In this document: one piece after another, positions 23,301-31,552 of the stretch
Layout: each line of letters begins with the position of its first letter
How positions within the stretch are numbered: the first letter of the stretch is position 1
From: an uncultured Oscillospiraceae bacterium
Lineage (GTDB): Bacteria; Bacillota; Clostridia; Oscillospirales; Oscillospiraceae
Length of the DNA: 31,889 bases
Assembly (NCBI GenBank): GCA_934646185.1
Contig: CAKUEH010000026.1
Span: 1 to 31,889 of the forward strand
Reading direction: 5' to 3'
Made by a program: the position numbers and the translations under genes
The notes under the pieces: model-generated
The model's database searches: none
Seen by the model: only the letters and a program-made list of their open reading frames with translations
Told to the model about the DNA's origin: nothing

Positions 23301-24449
23301 TTACTGCATAAACGTGCCCGCGATCATCTGGTCGATGTAGGCGAGGTACTTCTCCTGCACGTCGGCGGGAACAAGATCGCTCAGCGCGCCGGCGGAGAGG
23401 GTGTTGTTCTGCAGCGTGCCGTAGAGCGTCGCGCCGCCGAAGGTGCCGTCGATGACAGCCTGCATGGAGGCGACGATCATAGCGGAGTTGTCGGTGACCT
23501 GAGAGCAGATGATGCACTCGTTCTGGCCGAGGATGTCGGCAGGCTGGCCGATGTCGTAGATCTTGACTTCGCCCGCGGCGGCGTTGGCCGCGTCGATGGC
23601 CTCGCGCGCGCCGGAGTCGACGGCGGAAGCGTCGCCGAAGAAGACGTCAGCGCCCTGGGCGATCAGCTCAGTGGCAAATTCTTTGCCCTTCGGGGCGTCG
23701 GAGAAGGAGTTGGCATAGGGGACGTTGAGCAGCTCGGCGGTCTTGCCTTCCTGCTCGGCGACGTACTTGGCCGCCTCTTCAAAGCCCGCGATCTTGCCCT
23801 TGGTGGTGTCGAGCTCCATGCCGCCGATGAAGCCGAGCTTGCCGCTCTCGGTCATGAGGCCGGCGAGGGCGCCCGCGATCCAGCCGATCTGCTGCGCGTT
23901 CGGGAGCAGGGAGGAGACGTTGCCGTTGACGGCCTTGGCGGGGGTATCTTCCGCACCGTTCAGCAGGGCGAAGGCCACGTCGGGATATTCCTCAGCCGCC
24001 TGCAGGACGGCGTCGGTGTACTGGTTGCCGGGGGCGTAGATCATGTCGTAGCCGAGGGTGCAGTAGGCGACGATGGAATCATAGTAGGCGTCCTGCGAGA
24101 TGGAGTCGGTGACCTCGGTCTCCCAGCCCATCTTTTCGGCCGCGGCGATCATGGCGTTGTAGCAGGCCGCGCCCCAGCCGCCGTCGTTGATGCTGGAGTC
24201 GCAGATCATGGCGACCTTATAGGCAGAGCCGTCAGCCTTGGTGGCAGCGGTTGGCTCTTCCGTGACAACGGGTTCAGCGGTCGTGTCGGCGGGCTCGGTG
24301 GTGTCAGCCGGTTCGGCGGCGGTGTCGGTCGTGTCGGTCTTGCTGGTGTCGTCCGCAGGAGCCGCGGTGTCGGTCTTCGCAGTACCGGCACACGCCGCCA
24401 GCGACAGGAGCATGACAAGCGCCAGAAGCATTGCAATGATCTTTTTCAT
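23301..24449 (-). CDS. BMP-family ABC transporter substrate-binding lipoprotein
   Basis: A 382-residue binding protein of the BMP/PnrA family, which in characterized cases binds purine nucleosides. ATG 24449 is preceded by GGAGG. The lipobox is LSLAAC (Cys20). Residues 21 to about 58 are a Thr/Asp/Pro-rich linker. The mature domain begins YKVAMICDSSINDGGWG, a typical first strand with the binding Asp/Ser loop, and includes GYDMIYAPGNQY and GKLGFIGGMELDTT. The C-terminal lobe includes GADVFFGDASAVDSG. It is the last gene of its operon, 92 bases after the second permease; in many genomes BMP is first. Substrate as nucleoside is family-based inference. Confidence 0.93.
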   Translation of the reverse strand: MKKIIAMLLALVMLLSLAACAGTAKTDTAAPADDTSKTDTTDTAAEPADTTEPADTTAEPVVTEEPTAATKADGSAYKVAMICDSSINDGGWGAACYNAMIAAAEKMGWETEVTDSISQDAYYDSIVAYCTLGYDMIYAPGNQYTDAVLQAAEEYPDVAFALLNGAEDTPAKAVNGNVSSLLPNAQQIGWIAGALAGLMTESGKLGFIGGMELDTTKGKIAGFEEAAKYVAEQEGKTAELLNVPYANSFSDAPKGKEFATELIAQGADVFFGDASAVDSGAREAIDAANAAAGEVKIYDIGQPADILGQNECIICSQVTDNSAMIVASMQAVIDGTFGGATLYGTLQNNTLSAGALSDLVPADVQEKYLAYIDQMIAGTFMQ

Positions 24450-24481
24450 TTTTTGTCCTCCATAGAATATTAGGATTCGGC

Positions 24482-24541
24482 AGCAGCGCACAATGCGGTG
24501 CTGCCATAAGTTTATAACAGCGCCGAAGCGTTATTACCGGT
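24482..24541 (-). other. Hairpins between permease and BMP gene
   Basis: On the minus strand the gap holds a cUUCGg-type hairpin (AACGCTTCGGCG…TGTT, about 24512-24536) followed by GGCAGCA…TGCTGCC (about 24479-24506). Neither has a U-run. They are likely processing or stability elements that raise expression of the binding protein relative to the membrane genes. Confidence 0.45.
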
Positions 24542-25465
24542 TTACCGCTGTTCACGGCGGTAGGGCTTGCCGTTGGCCTTGGGTCCGGCCTGGCGGGCGC
24601 CGATGAGCGTGAGGACGACGACCGTCGCCACGTAGGGGATCATCTGGAAGAACTGATACGGGATGGCGATGCCGGAGACCTGGAGGCGGATCTGGAGCGC
24701 GTCGCAGAAGCCGAAGAACAGGCAGGCCAGCAGGATGCCGCCCGCGTTCCAGCGGCCGAAGATGACGGCGGCCAGCGCAATGAAGCCGCGCCCGGCGACG
24801 ATACCATCGGTATAGGTGCTGGAATAGCAGGTGGTGAGGTACGCGCCGCCGATGCCGGACAGGGCGCCGCAGATCACGCAGGCGAGGTACTTCACGCCGA
24901 CGACCGGGATGCCGAGCGTGGCGGCGGCCTGCGGATGCTCGCCGACGGCCTTATAGCTCAGGCCCGCGCGGGTCTTGCCGAAGAAGATGGCCGTGAAGAG
25001 GACGAGCAGGAATGTGAGATAGACCATCGGGCTCTGGTCGAAGAGCAGCGGCCCGAGCACCGGGATATCCTTCAGGCCGGGGATGGCGACAGAGGACATG
25101 GTGGTGATCTGCTTGAGGTCGGACCCGGTGCCGAAGTAGACGCGGTAGATGAAGGACGCGAGCGCCGGGGCGAAGATGTTGACGGCCATGCCGTAGACGG
25201 TATGGTCGGCGCAGAGCGTGACCGTGGAGAACGCGTAGATCATGTTGACGATCACGCCCGCAAGCGCGCCGCAGAGCAGGCCCAGCCAGTTCGATCCCGT
25301 GACATAGCAGACGAGGAAGCCGACGAGCGCGCCGATGGAGGCGAGGCCCTCGAGGCCGATGTTGACCATGCCCGCGCGCTGGCCGTAGAGCTCAGCCAGG
25401 GAGATGAGCAGCACGGGGATGGCGAGACGGACCGTTGCAAGAAGGAGGCTCGAGATCCAATCCAT
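24542..25465 (-). CDS. ABC transporter permease, nucleoside/BMP system (YufQ/NupQ type)
   Basis: Membrane subunit of 307 residues with about eight to ten hydrophobic segments. Family features are LAELYGQRAGMVNIGLEGL near the N-terminus, GLSYKAVGEHPQAAATLGI in the cytoplasmic loop, and GRGFIALAAVIFGRWNAGG near the C-terminus, all typical of the branched-chain-amino-acid/ribose permease superfamily in BMP systems. Its ATG (25463-25465) overlaps the preceding permease stop by one base (TAATG). It would pair with the 355-residue permease as a heterodimer. Confidence 0.93.
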   Translation of the reverse strand: MDWISSLLLATVRLAIPVLLISLAELYGQRAGMVNIGLEGLASIGALVGFLVCYVTGSNWLGLLCGALAGVIVNMIYAFSTVTLCADHTVYGMAVNIFAPALASFIYRVYFGTGSDLKQITTMSSVAIPGLKDIPVLGPLLFDQSPMVYLTFLLVLFTAIFFGKTRAGLSYKAVGEHPQAAATLGIPVVGVKYLACVICGALSGIGGAYLTTCYSSTYTDGIVAGRGFIALAAVIFGRWNAGGILLACLFFGFCDALQIRLQVSGIAIPYQFFQMIPYVATVVVLTLIGARQAGPKANGKPYRREQR

Positions 25466-26532
25466 TACGCTTCACCCGCCTTTCTGCCGTGGAAGACGCG
25501 GCTGCGCCACGCCTGGAATTCCGGGAGCTTGGTCAGCGCCATGCCAGCGACGGAGAAGACGATGACAAGCGCCTGAATGATATCGGACACGCTGGTGGGC
25601 ACGCCGGTAGCGGCCTGCATGGTGGTGGAGCCGACGCGGAGCACCGCGAAAAACAGCGCGACGACCATCGTCGCGATCGGGTGCAGCTGGCCGATGAGGG
25701 CCATCGCCACGCCGTCGAAGCCGTAGCCCACGCCGTAGCCGTTGATGAGGCGGAACTGCGTACCGAGCAGCTCCGCGCCGCCGCCGAGACCGGCAATCGC
25801 GCCGGAGACAATGAAGCTGGCGAGCATAAAGCGCTTGACGGGAATGCCGTTGAAGCGGCTGGCCGTGAGGTTGCAGCCCACGGCGCGCAGGCGGAAGCCC
25901 GCGCTCGTCCAGAACAGGACGTAATAGAGGATCAGGCCGACCGCGACCGCGATCACAAAGCCCCAAGTGAAGCGCATCCCGGTGATGATGCGCGGAAGAT
26001 GCACCTCATCGGCGATGGCGGGTGTCTGCGGGACGGAGGCATCGCGGATCCAGCTGGTGTAGATGACGCCCATGAAGAGCGTGGCGACATAGTTGAGCAT
26101 GATGGAGATGATCATCTCGTTCTGCCCGCGGCCGATTTTCAGCACGCCGGGAATCATGCCCCAGAAGCCGCCGGCCACCGCGCCGGCCAGCAGCGCGAGC
26201 AGCACGCCGGCAAAGCCGGTCAGGCCGGTGAAATAGCAGGTCAGGAACGCGGCGATGGAGCCCATCAGGAACTGCCCCTCGCCGCCGAGGTTGAACACGC
26301 CGCACTTATACGCGAAGCAGGCGCAGAGGGCCGTGAAGATCAGGGGCGTGGCCTTGGTGAGCGTGGTACCGATGCCGGCCTTGGAGCCGAACGCGCCCTG
26401 GAACAGGAACTTCACGGCAAGGAACGGGTTCGCGCCGAGGGCAGCCATGATGATGCCACCGATCAGGAACGCGAGCAGAACGGACAGCAGCGGCACAAGG
26501 AACGCGCCGAACGCTTTTTTCACTTTTCCCAT
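25465..26532 (-). CDS. ABC transporter permease, nucleoside/BMP system (YufP/NupP type)
   Basis: Membrane subunit of 355 residues. I chose ATG 26532, preceded by a GGGGGAGAGG stretch, over GTG 26547, which lies within the end of the ATPase gene. The first membrane segment is near residues 9-32. Motifs include CGVFNLGGEGQFLMGS, typical of this permease group, MLNYVATLFMG, and GFRLRAVGCNLTASRFNGI. It is followed with one-base overlap by the second permease. Substrate inference is as for the BMP protein. Confidence 0.93.
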   Translation of the reverse strand: MGKVKKAFGAFLVPLLSVLLAFLIGGIIMAALGANPFLAVKFLFQGAFGSKAGIGTTLTKATPLIFTALCACFAYKCGVFNLGGEGQFLMGSIAAFLTCYFTGLTGFAGVLLALLAGAVAGGFWGMIPGVLKIGRGQNEMIISIMLNYVATLFMGVIYTSWIRDASVPQTPAIADEVHLPRIITGMRFTWGFVIAVAVGLILYYVLFWTSAGFRLRAVGCNLTASRFNGIPVKRFMLASFIVSGAIAGLGGGAELLGTQFRLINGYGVGYGFDGVAMALIGQLHPIATMVVALFFAVLRVGSTTMQAATGVPTSVSDIIQALVIVFSVAGMALTKLPEFQAWRSRVFHGRKAGEA

Positions 26533-26543
26533 ACCTCTCCCCC

Positions 26544-28055
26544 TCACTTACCGGTCATGGCCAGGCTGATCTCGTTGATCGGCGGCTTGCTGCCGGAGAA
26601 TTCGCCCACGATGCGGCCTTCGAAGCAGACGACGATCCGGTCGGACATCTCGAGGATCTCGTCAAAGTCGGCGCTGATGAGCAGAATGCCGACGCCGCGG
26701 GCGCGGGCGGCGATCATCTGGTCGTGGACAAAGCTGGTCGCGCCGATGTCGAGGCCGCGCGTAGGATGCGCCATGACGAGGACGGACGGGCCGCTCTCGA
26801 GCTCGCGGGCGATGATGACCTTCTGCTGGTTGCCGCCGGACAGCTCGCGCACGCTCTGGCTGTCAGAGGTGGCGCGGACATCATATTTTTCCATCATGGA
26901 CTGCGCGTAGGCGTGGATGGCGCGCTTGTTCAGGCGCAAACCATGACCGTGGCTGAAGCGCGGATCGTCGGTGTCCTTGAGGACAAGATTTTCCGCGATC
27001 GACATATCGCCGATCAGGCCCTGCAGGTTGCGGTCCTCGGGGACGTGGCTGACGCCGTGCTCGATGAAGCCGTTCGGGTCGAAGACGGCGACGCGGTCAC
27101 CCTTGAGCTGGACCGTGCCGCTCTCCGGGGCGATGACGCCGGTGATGAGCTGGGCCAGCTGGGTCTGGCCGTTGCCGTCGACACCCGCGACGCCGACGAT
27201 CTCTCCGGCGTGGATGCGGAGCGACAGATCGGCGAGGCCGCTGTGCTTGCTCTCCTTGTTATAGTCCACATGGTCGAGCTCCGCGACGATCTCATGGCCG
27301 GAGGCGTCGACCTTTTCATAGTGTGACTCGGTCAGCTCTTTGCCAATCATCATGCCGGCGAGCTTCTGGCCGTCGGTCTCGGCGCGGTCGACCGTGCCGG
27401 CGACCTTGCCGAGGCGGAGAATGGTGATGCGGTCGGAGATGCGGAGCACCTCGCGCATTTTATGACTGATGAAGATGATGGATTTGCCCTCGCCGACAAG
27501 CTTCTGCATGATGGCGAACAGTCCCTCGACCTCGATGTCGGTCAGGGCGGCGGAGGGCTCGTCAAGGATCAGCAACTCGGCCCCGTGGTAGAGGGCCTTG
27601 AGGATCTCGGTGCGCTGCTGTTCGCCGACGGAGATCTCCGTGATGAGCTTGTCGAGCTGGACGTCGAGGCCGTATTTTTCCGAAAGCGCCTCGATCTCCT
27701 TTCTGCGGGCCGCGCGGTCGATAAATAGGCCCTTGGCGTGTTTGTCGCCGAGGATGATGTTGTCAAAGACGGTCATCGCCTCGACGAGCATGAAGTGCTG
27801 ATGCACCATGCCGATGCCAAGCTTGACCGCCTGGCTCGGCGATTCGATGCGGACCTCCTGCCCGTTCAGAAAGATTTTGCCCTCAGTGGGCTGGTAGAGG
27901 CCGATGAGGATATTCATGAGCGTCGATTTCCCCGCGCCGTTCTCTCCGAGGAGCGTATGTACCTCGCCCTTGGCGACGGAGAAATTGATGTCCTGATTGG
28001 CGTAAAAGTTGCCGAACCGTTTGCTGATGTGCTCCATGCGCAGCAATTCACTCAA
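26544..28055 (-). CDS. Nucleoside-type ABC transporter ATP-binding protein with tandem ABC domains
   Basis: ATPase of 503 residues with two ABC modules, as in sugar and nucleoside importers. The start is TTG 28055 (MSELLRMEHISKRFGNF), nine bases after AGGAGG; the next in-frame ATG is 28037. Module 1 has Walker A GENGAGKST, signature ISVGEQQR and Walker B LLILDEPSAALTD. Module 2 has a degenerate Walker A (GVDGNGQTQL), signature LSGGNQQK and Walker B VLVMAHPTRGLD, where His replaces the catalytic Glu; this asymmetry is usual in the family. First gene of the operon. Confidence 0.93.
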   Translation of the reverse strand: MSELLRMEHISKRFGNFYANQDINFSVAKGEVHTLLGENGAGKSTLMNILIGLYQPTEGKIFLNGQEVRIESPSQAVKLGIGMVHQHFMLVEAMTVFDNIILGDKHAKGLFIDRAARRKEIEALSEKYGLDVQLDKLITEISVGEQQRTEILKALYHGAELLILDEPSAALTDIEVEGLFAIMQKLVGEGKSIIFISHKMREVLRISDRITILRLGKVAGTVDRAETDGQKLAGMMIGKELTESHYEKVDASGHEIVAELDHVDYNKESKHSGLADLSLRIHAGEIVGVAGVDGNGQTQLAQLITGVIAPESGTVQLKGDRVAVFDPNGFIEHGVSHVPEDRNLQGLIGDMSIAENLVLKDTDDPRFSHGHGLRLNKRAIHAYAQSMMEKYDVRATSDSQSVRELSGGNQQKVIIARELESGPSVLVMAHPTRGLDIGATSFVHDQMIAARARGVGILLISADFDEILEMSDRIVVCFEGRIVGEFSGSKPPINEISLAMTGK

Positions 28056-28089
28056 TCCCGGCTTCCTCCTTTTTTCTCTTGATATTCCG

Positions 28090-28118
28090 AGTATATCACG
28101 TGCCTGGGTGGATGAAAA
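28090..28118 (-). promoter_or_regulatory. Probable promoter of the BMP transporter operon
   Basis: On the minus strand TTTTCA (28113-28118) and TATACT (28090-28095) are 17 bases apart, 35 bases before the TTG start. The -10 is good and the -35 moderate. The surrounding gap is AT-rich; no riboswitch fold was recognised. Confidence 0.5.
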
Positions 28119-28193
28119 GAAATTTTGTTCCGGTTTTCCTTTTTCTCCGTTTTGCCGAAAATATGTCCAGATATTAGGGCGCATTTTCGGGAT

Positions 28194-29641
28194 TTACCAA
28201 ATTTCGCAGGCCGGAGCGGCCCACCGCAGCTCTGCCCACGGTTCCGCGTCCTCCGGCGCGGCGATCCATGCGTTCACACCGCCCCACGGGCGGCTTTCCC
28301 CGGAGACGAGCTGCTCCGCGCCGTAAAGCGCCGCATCCGGATACCACGCGCGCGGCTCATACACCTCCGGCTCCCCTGTTTGTCCGCAGAGGAAGCCGAT
28401 GCGGGCGCGCTCACAGACCGCGAGGCTGACCAGCGGGTTTGCCTCAAACGACCAGAGACAGAACCGATTTTCGTCTGTGATCTCCGCCTCGATCATCTGG
28501 AGGCCCGGCTGCAGCGCCCAGCGCCGCTCCGTCGTCTCCGCACCGATGTTCAGCCGGTTCGGCAGCTTTGCCAGCGCGCAGCGCGCGCGGAGCGTCGTCG
28601 CCTGTTCGGCACATACCTCGATCTTGATGCGCTTGCCGCGCACCGCCGGGAACGTGATAAAGCCGCCGTCTTTCAAAGAAATCTCTCCGGTCGCCCCGCC
28701 GGGATGGCCGGGATGGCCGGGATGGACGCTGCTTGCCGAGACGGAAGCCCGCTTTGCAAGATCATCCGGGTCGTCGATGGCCGCGCCGGGGAGGAGCATA
28801 TCGTCCCGCGCCAGCGTCCGGCGGATCGCCTCGATCTCCCGCGCATCCAGCTCCGCCGGGGCCTTTCCGGCTTGCAGACACGCGGCGGCCAGCGTTCCCG
28901 CTGCCTGCCCGGACAGAGCACAGGTATTCATCACGCGGCTGGAAAAGAATACGCTTCGTTCCACACCGATGATGCGCCCGGCGAACAGCAGATTGGGAAC
29001 CTGCCGATTGTATAGGCAGCGCAGCGGGATCTGGTAAACGTTCACAGGCGTCTGCACACAGTTTTCTTCTCCAGAATCATACATTCCGCCCGACGGATGC
29101 GTGTCGACATACCAACCGCCGTAAAACGCGCCGTCCGGGAACGTCCGCTGTGCCAGAATGTCCTCCTCCGTCAGACAGTATTCCGTCTGCATCCGGCGGC
29201 TCTCCCGCTTGCCGGGGATCCCACCGATCCAGTCGAGCGTATAGCAGTCCGCGTGGAACTTTCCGCTGTTTTTCACATAGTTCCAGACGCCGAGCACCAG
29301 CCGCCGCAGCTCCAGCACAATATCCTGCGCGTTCGAGATCGTATCGCGCAGTCCGCCGTATTCAAACCACCAGCAATCGCTGCCGCTCATCCGTTCGTTG
29401 ATGATGCGCCCGCCGCAGCCGAGGATCTTCTCAATATGTGACATATCGTAGGCGTAATCCGGTGCAATGAAGGAGACGGGATGATCTTCCCTGCGCGTGT
29501 AATAGAGAATGGAATTGCCGAGCGTTTCATGGTTTCCGTTTCCGACCGAAAACGGAACGCCTGCCTTTGCGCTGACCGTGCCGTCGCCGCGCAGACGCCC
29601 GCCGGGCCGCCGCCGATCACTGCCAACTGTGTTCTCATCAT
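28194..29641 (-). pseudogene. FAD-dependent oxidoreductase with internal deletion and frameshift
   Basis: Flavoprotein of the FAD_oxidored type. The start at ATG 29641 (or 29638) in one frame gives MMRTQLAVIGGGPAGVCAA, the FAD dinucleotide-binding fold. At about 29580-29592 the homology jumps to another frame, beginning GDGTVSAKAGVPF and running to the stop at 28194. By family comparison roughly 130-170 residues (inferred) between these blocks are missing. The remaining body includes SGSDCWWFEYGG, PLRCLYNRQVPNLLFAGR and SGQAAGTLAA, typical of the FAD-contacting C-terminal part. After it comes a beta-rich tail of about 200 residues. A tandem 9-base repeat at 28701-28727 encodes HPG units. The open frame 28194-29708 has no plausible start. 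It is divergent from the AraC gene. Confidence 0.8.
28701..28727. repeat. Three tandem 9-base units (GGGATGGCC)
   Basis: Three head-to-tail copies, the last with one change (GGGATGGAC). On the minus strand they encode repeated His-Pro-Gly in the oxidoreductase remnant. It looks like slippage expansion in a gene under relaxed constraint. Confidence 0.7.
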
Positions 29642-29911
29642 CTGCATGATACCACCTGTACCTCGATTGCACATACTTTTTGCAGTTCAGCTTTTGTAAG
29701 ATGTACACAAATCATGATATCAAAAATTGTGCGTTTTACTATCAAATATCTTTTTTCCTGCGATATTTCTTATCGTTGTGCCTATCATAGCAAGTTTTTC
29801 TGCCTTCTGCATTGAATTTTCTGCATGATTTCTGGTCAAATCCGCACTGTAACTTGACCATACTTCCGTTCTATGCTGCACTTCAGAAAGATGATAAAAT
29901 GGGGTGGTTAT

Positions 29912-30823
29912 ATGCCGATCTCGTTCGAAAAAATCGGGCAATATCTGCACTATCTGTCCGAGGTACACGGCGTCCAGTTCTGCATCAAGGATTTCTGCGG
30001 CTTCGTCGCCATCAACAAGCAGCTCGACGAGACGCTCCGCCCCTTTCTCGCGCACACAAATCCATTCTGTATGTACATGAAGTCCGATCAGGAGCACTAT
30101 CACACCTGCCTCACCATGATCCGCAGGATGTACCACAAATGTGAGCGGCTTGGCCGCACCTACTTTGGCATGTGCCACGCAGGACTTGGTGAATACGTCG
30201 TCCCGATCTTCGACGGCGACGTGCTGCTCGGCTCCATCAACGCCGGATTTTTCCAGACCAATGAGGGCAAGACCACACGCCGCATCTGCCGCGCCTGCCG
30301 GCAGGAGCCGCCGCTTGATCCGGACACGGCGCAGCGTCTCTACCGCAGCGCCATCCGCACGCCCACCGCAAATGTGGAGCAGATGCTCGCCGGTCTGGAG
30401 CTGCTGACCGAATATCTCGGTCAGACCTATCACCTGCTCCACAGCGCGCAGCCGCATTCCGACGCCGCGGGCCGCTATCATGATTCGAGCGAGGATACTA
30501 TCCTCGCCCACGCACTGGAATACATCCGCATCAACTATAAAAGCCGCATCACCGTCACCGCGCTGGCCGAGTTCTGCCATTGCAGCGATTCCTACCTCAG
30601 CCGCATCTTCAAGCGGCGCACCGGCGTTAATATCAACGTCTACGTCAACAAGGTACGCATGGAGTTCGCCAAAAGTCCGCTCTGTCTCTCCGATGAGAGC
30701 ATTGCGGAGATCGCCGCCTCCGTCGGCTTCGGAGACCCGAATTACTTTTCCCGCGTCTTCACGCAGATCATCGGCATCCCACCCACCGAGTTCCGCAAGC
30801 GGTTCCATCAGAATAATGGCTGA
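29912..30823 (+). CDS. AraC-family regulator with PocR ligand-binding domain
   Basis: Transcription factor of 303 residues. I chose ATG 29912, which follows GGGGTGG by four bases; the earlier ATGs at 29873 and 29891 lack a ribosome binding site. Residues about 10-175 are a PocR-type sensory domain with many Cys and His (Cys24, Cys29, Cys53, Cys66, Cys77, Cys88), including FCMYMKSDQEHYHTC and GMCHAGLGEYVVPIF. Residues about 200-300 hold two helix-turn-helix motifs (ITVTALAEFCHCSDSYLSRIFK and IAEIAASVGFGDPNYFSRVF). In Salmonella PocR activates cob and pdu genes in response to 1,2-propanediol. Here the gene faces away from a broken oxidoreductase, so its target is unclear. The 270-base gap upstream shows no promoter I can support. 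Confidence 0.93.
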   Translation: MPISFEKIGQYLHYLSEVHGVQFCIKDFCGFVAINKQLDETLRPFLAHTNPFCMYMKSDQEHYHTCLTMIRRMYHKCERLGRTYFGMCHAGLGEYVVPIFDGDVLLGSINAGFFQTNEGKTTRRICRACRQEPPLDPDTAQRLYRSAIRTPTANVEQMLAGLELLTEYLGQTYHLLHSAQPHSDAAGRYHDSSEDTILAHALEYIRINYKSRITVTALAEFCHCSDSYLSRIFKRRTGVNINVYVNKVRMEFAKSPLCLSDESIAEIAASVGFGDPNYFSRVFTQIIGIPPTEFRKRFHQNNG

Positions 30824-30860
30824 CGCTTGCTTCTGACCTGACCCTGCATAATAAAATATG

Positions 30861-30894
30861 AAGGCCTTCCGGAAAACCGAAAGACCTTTTGTCT
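30861..30894 (+). terminator. Terminator of the AraC-type gene
   Basis: AAGGCCTTCCGG (30861-30872) pairs with CCGAAAGACCTT (30877-30888) in 10 of 12 positions around an AAAA loop, followed by TTGTCTTT. It lies about 40 bases after the stop codon. Confidence 0.75.
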
Positions 30895-30995
30895 TTGGAA
30901 AATGATACGCCCCGATACAGCTTGCCTATCGGCAACACGCAAGCCATAATCCCATATCACTCCTTCAGGTATTCTCCAAATCCCCCCAACTCCCC

Positions 30996-31052
30996 TGACC
31001 CAGATTCTGACCCAGGTGTGCGCGAAAGCGTATTAAAACGCGATGGATTTAT
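30996..31052. repeat. Copy B of the two-copy site near the integrase
   Basis: This copy matches 3550-3595 across TGACCCAGATT, TGACCCA, GCGCGAAA and ACGCGRTGGATTTAT, with about five mismatches plus insertions of 1 and 10 bases. Its right end runs directly into the TnpV-like frame (GATGGATTTATCCCG encodes DGFIP). Confidence 0.5.
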
Positions 31053-31464
31053 CCCGAACATCATTATCCGCAAGACCAAGCCCCTCGGACACTACGGCAG
31101 ACTCCGCAAAGCGTATCTGGAAATGCACCGCCCGATACTGTTCAATGAGCTGGTGCTATCCGACAAGCTCTTTGAGCATTGCGCCGAGATTGACGAAGCG
31201 GCACGAAACCGCATGGAGCTGATCGTGCGGTCACTGGCAGAGCAAAACGGCGTGACCGAGCAACTGAAAGCCGAAAACCAAATGGAATGGGTACGTCAGA
31301 TGAACGCTTGCAAGGCACAGGCAGAGGAAGTTGTGAAAGCGGAATTGATTTATGGCTATAAGTACATCCGGACCGGGCGCACCAACAAACGCAAGCAGGA
31401 AGTCAACGATCTTGCTCTTCGTGAAGATGAAGCTGGGATCGTGCGAATCATGTTTGCGCTGTAT
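31042..31464 (+). pseudogene. TnpV-like protein fused to a serine-recombinase fragment
   Basis: The open frame 30889-31602 has no credible start, but its middle is recognisable. About 31042-31353 encodes a TnpV-type protein (DGFIPNIII, then GRLRKAYLEMHRPILFNEL, and the strongly conserved VTEQLKAENQMEWVRQMN) lacking its first residues. At 31351 it passes in frame into about 38 residues typical of a large serine recombinase (YGYKYIRTGRTNKRKQEVND to EDEAGIVRIMF). After about 31464 the reading is unrelated sequence running into a hairpin. TnpV is a small transposon protein of Tn4451-like elements. This is a deletion chimera of mobile-element debris. Confidence 0.7.
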
Positions 31465-31505
31465 TTACGCCTTACTCTCCCGCCGTCTTTCTCCAGGAGC
31501 ACCAA

Positions 31506-31543
31506 AAGGAGCGCTGCGGCCATGCTCGGCCGCAGCGCTCCTT
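31506..31543. terminator. Perfect 16-bp inverted repeat
   Basis: AAGGAGCGCTGCGGCC (31506-31521) and GGCCGCAGCGCTCCTT (31528-31543) flank a 6-base loop. On the minus strand it is followed by TTGG and on the + strand by CACTACTTTT. It could be a bidirectional terminator or an insertion-element end; flanking genes give no decision. Confidence 0.5.
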
Positions 31544-31552
31544 CACTACTTT

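Noticed and set aside
25435..26910. Long plus-strand open frame (491 residues) opposite the BMP permeases
   Set aside because: It mirrors two clear permease genes and the ATPase end; composition is Arg/Asp/Ala/His-rich shadow sequence typical of high-GC antisense frames, with no family motifs.
29873..29911. N-terminal extension of the AraC regulator from ATG 29873
   Set aside because: No ribosome binding site ahead of 29873 or 29891, whereas 29912 has GGGGTGG at good spacing and the family alignment starts there.
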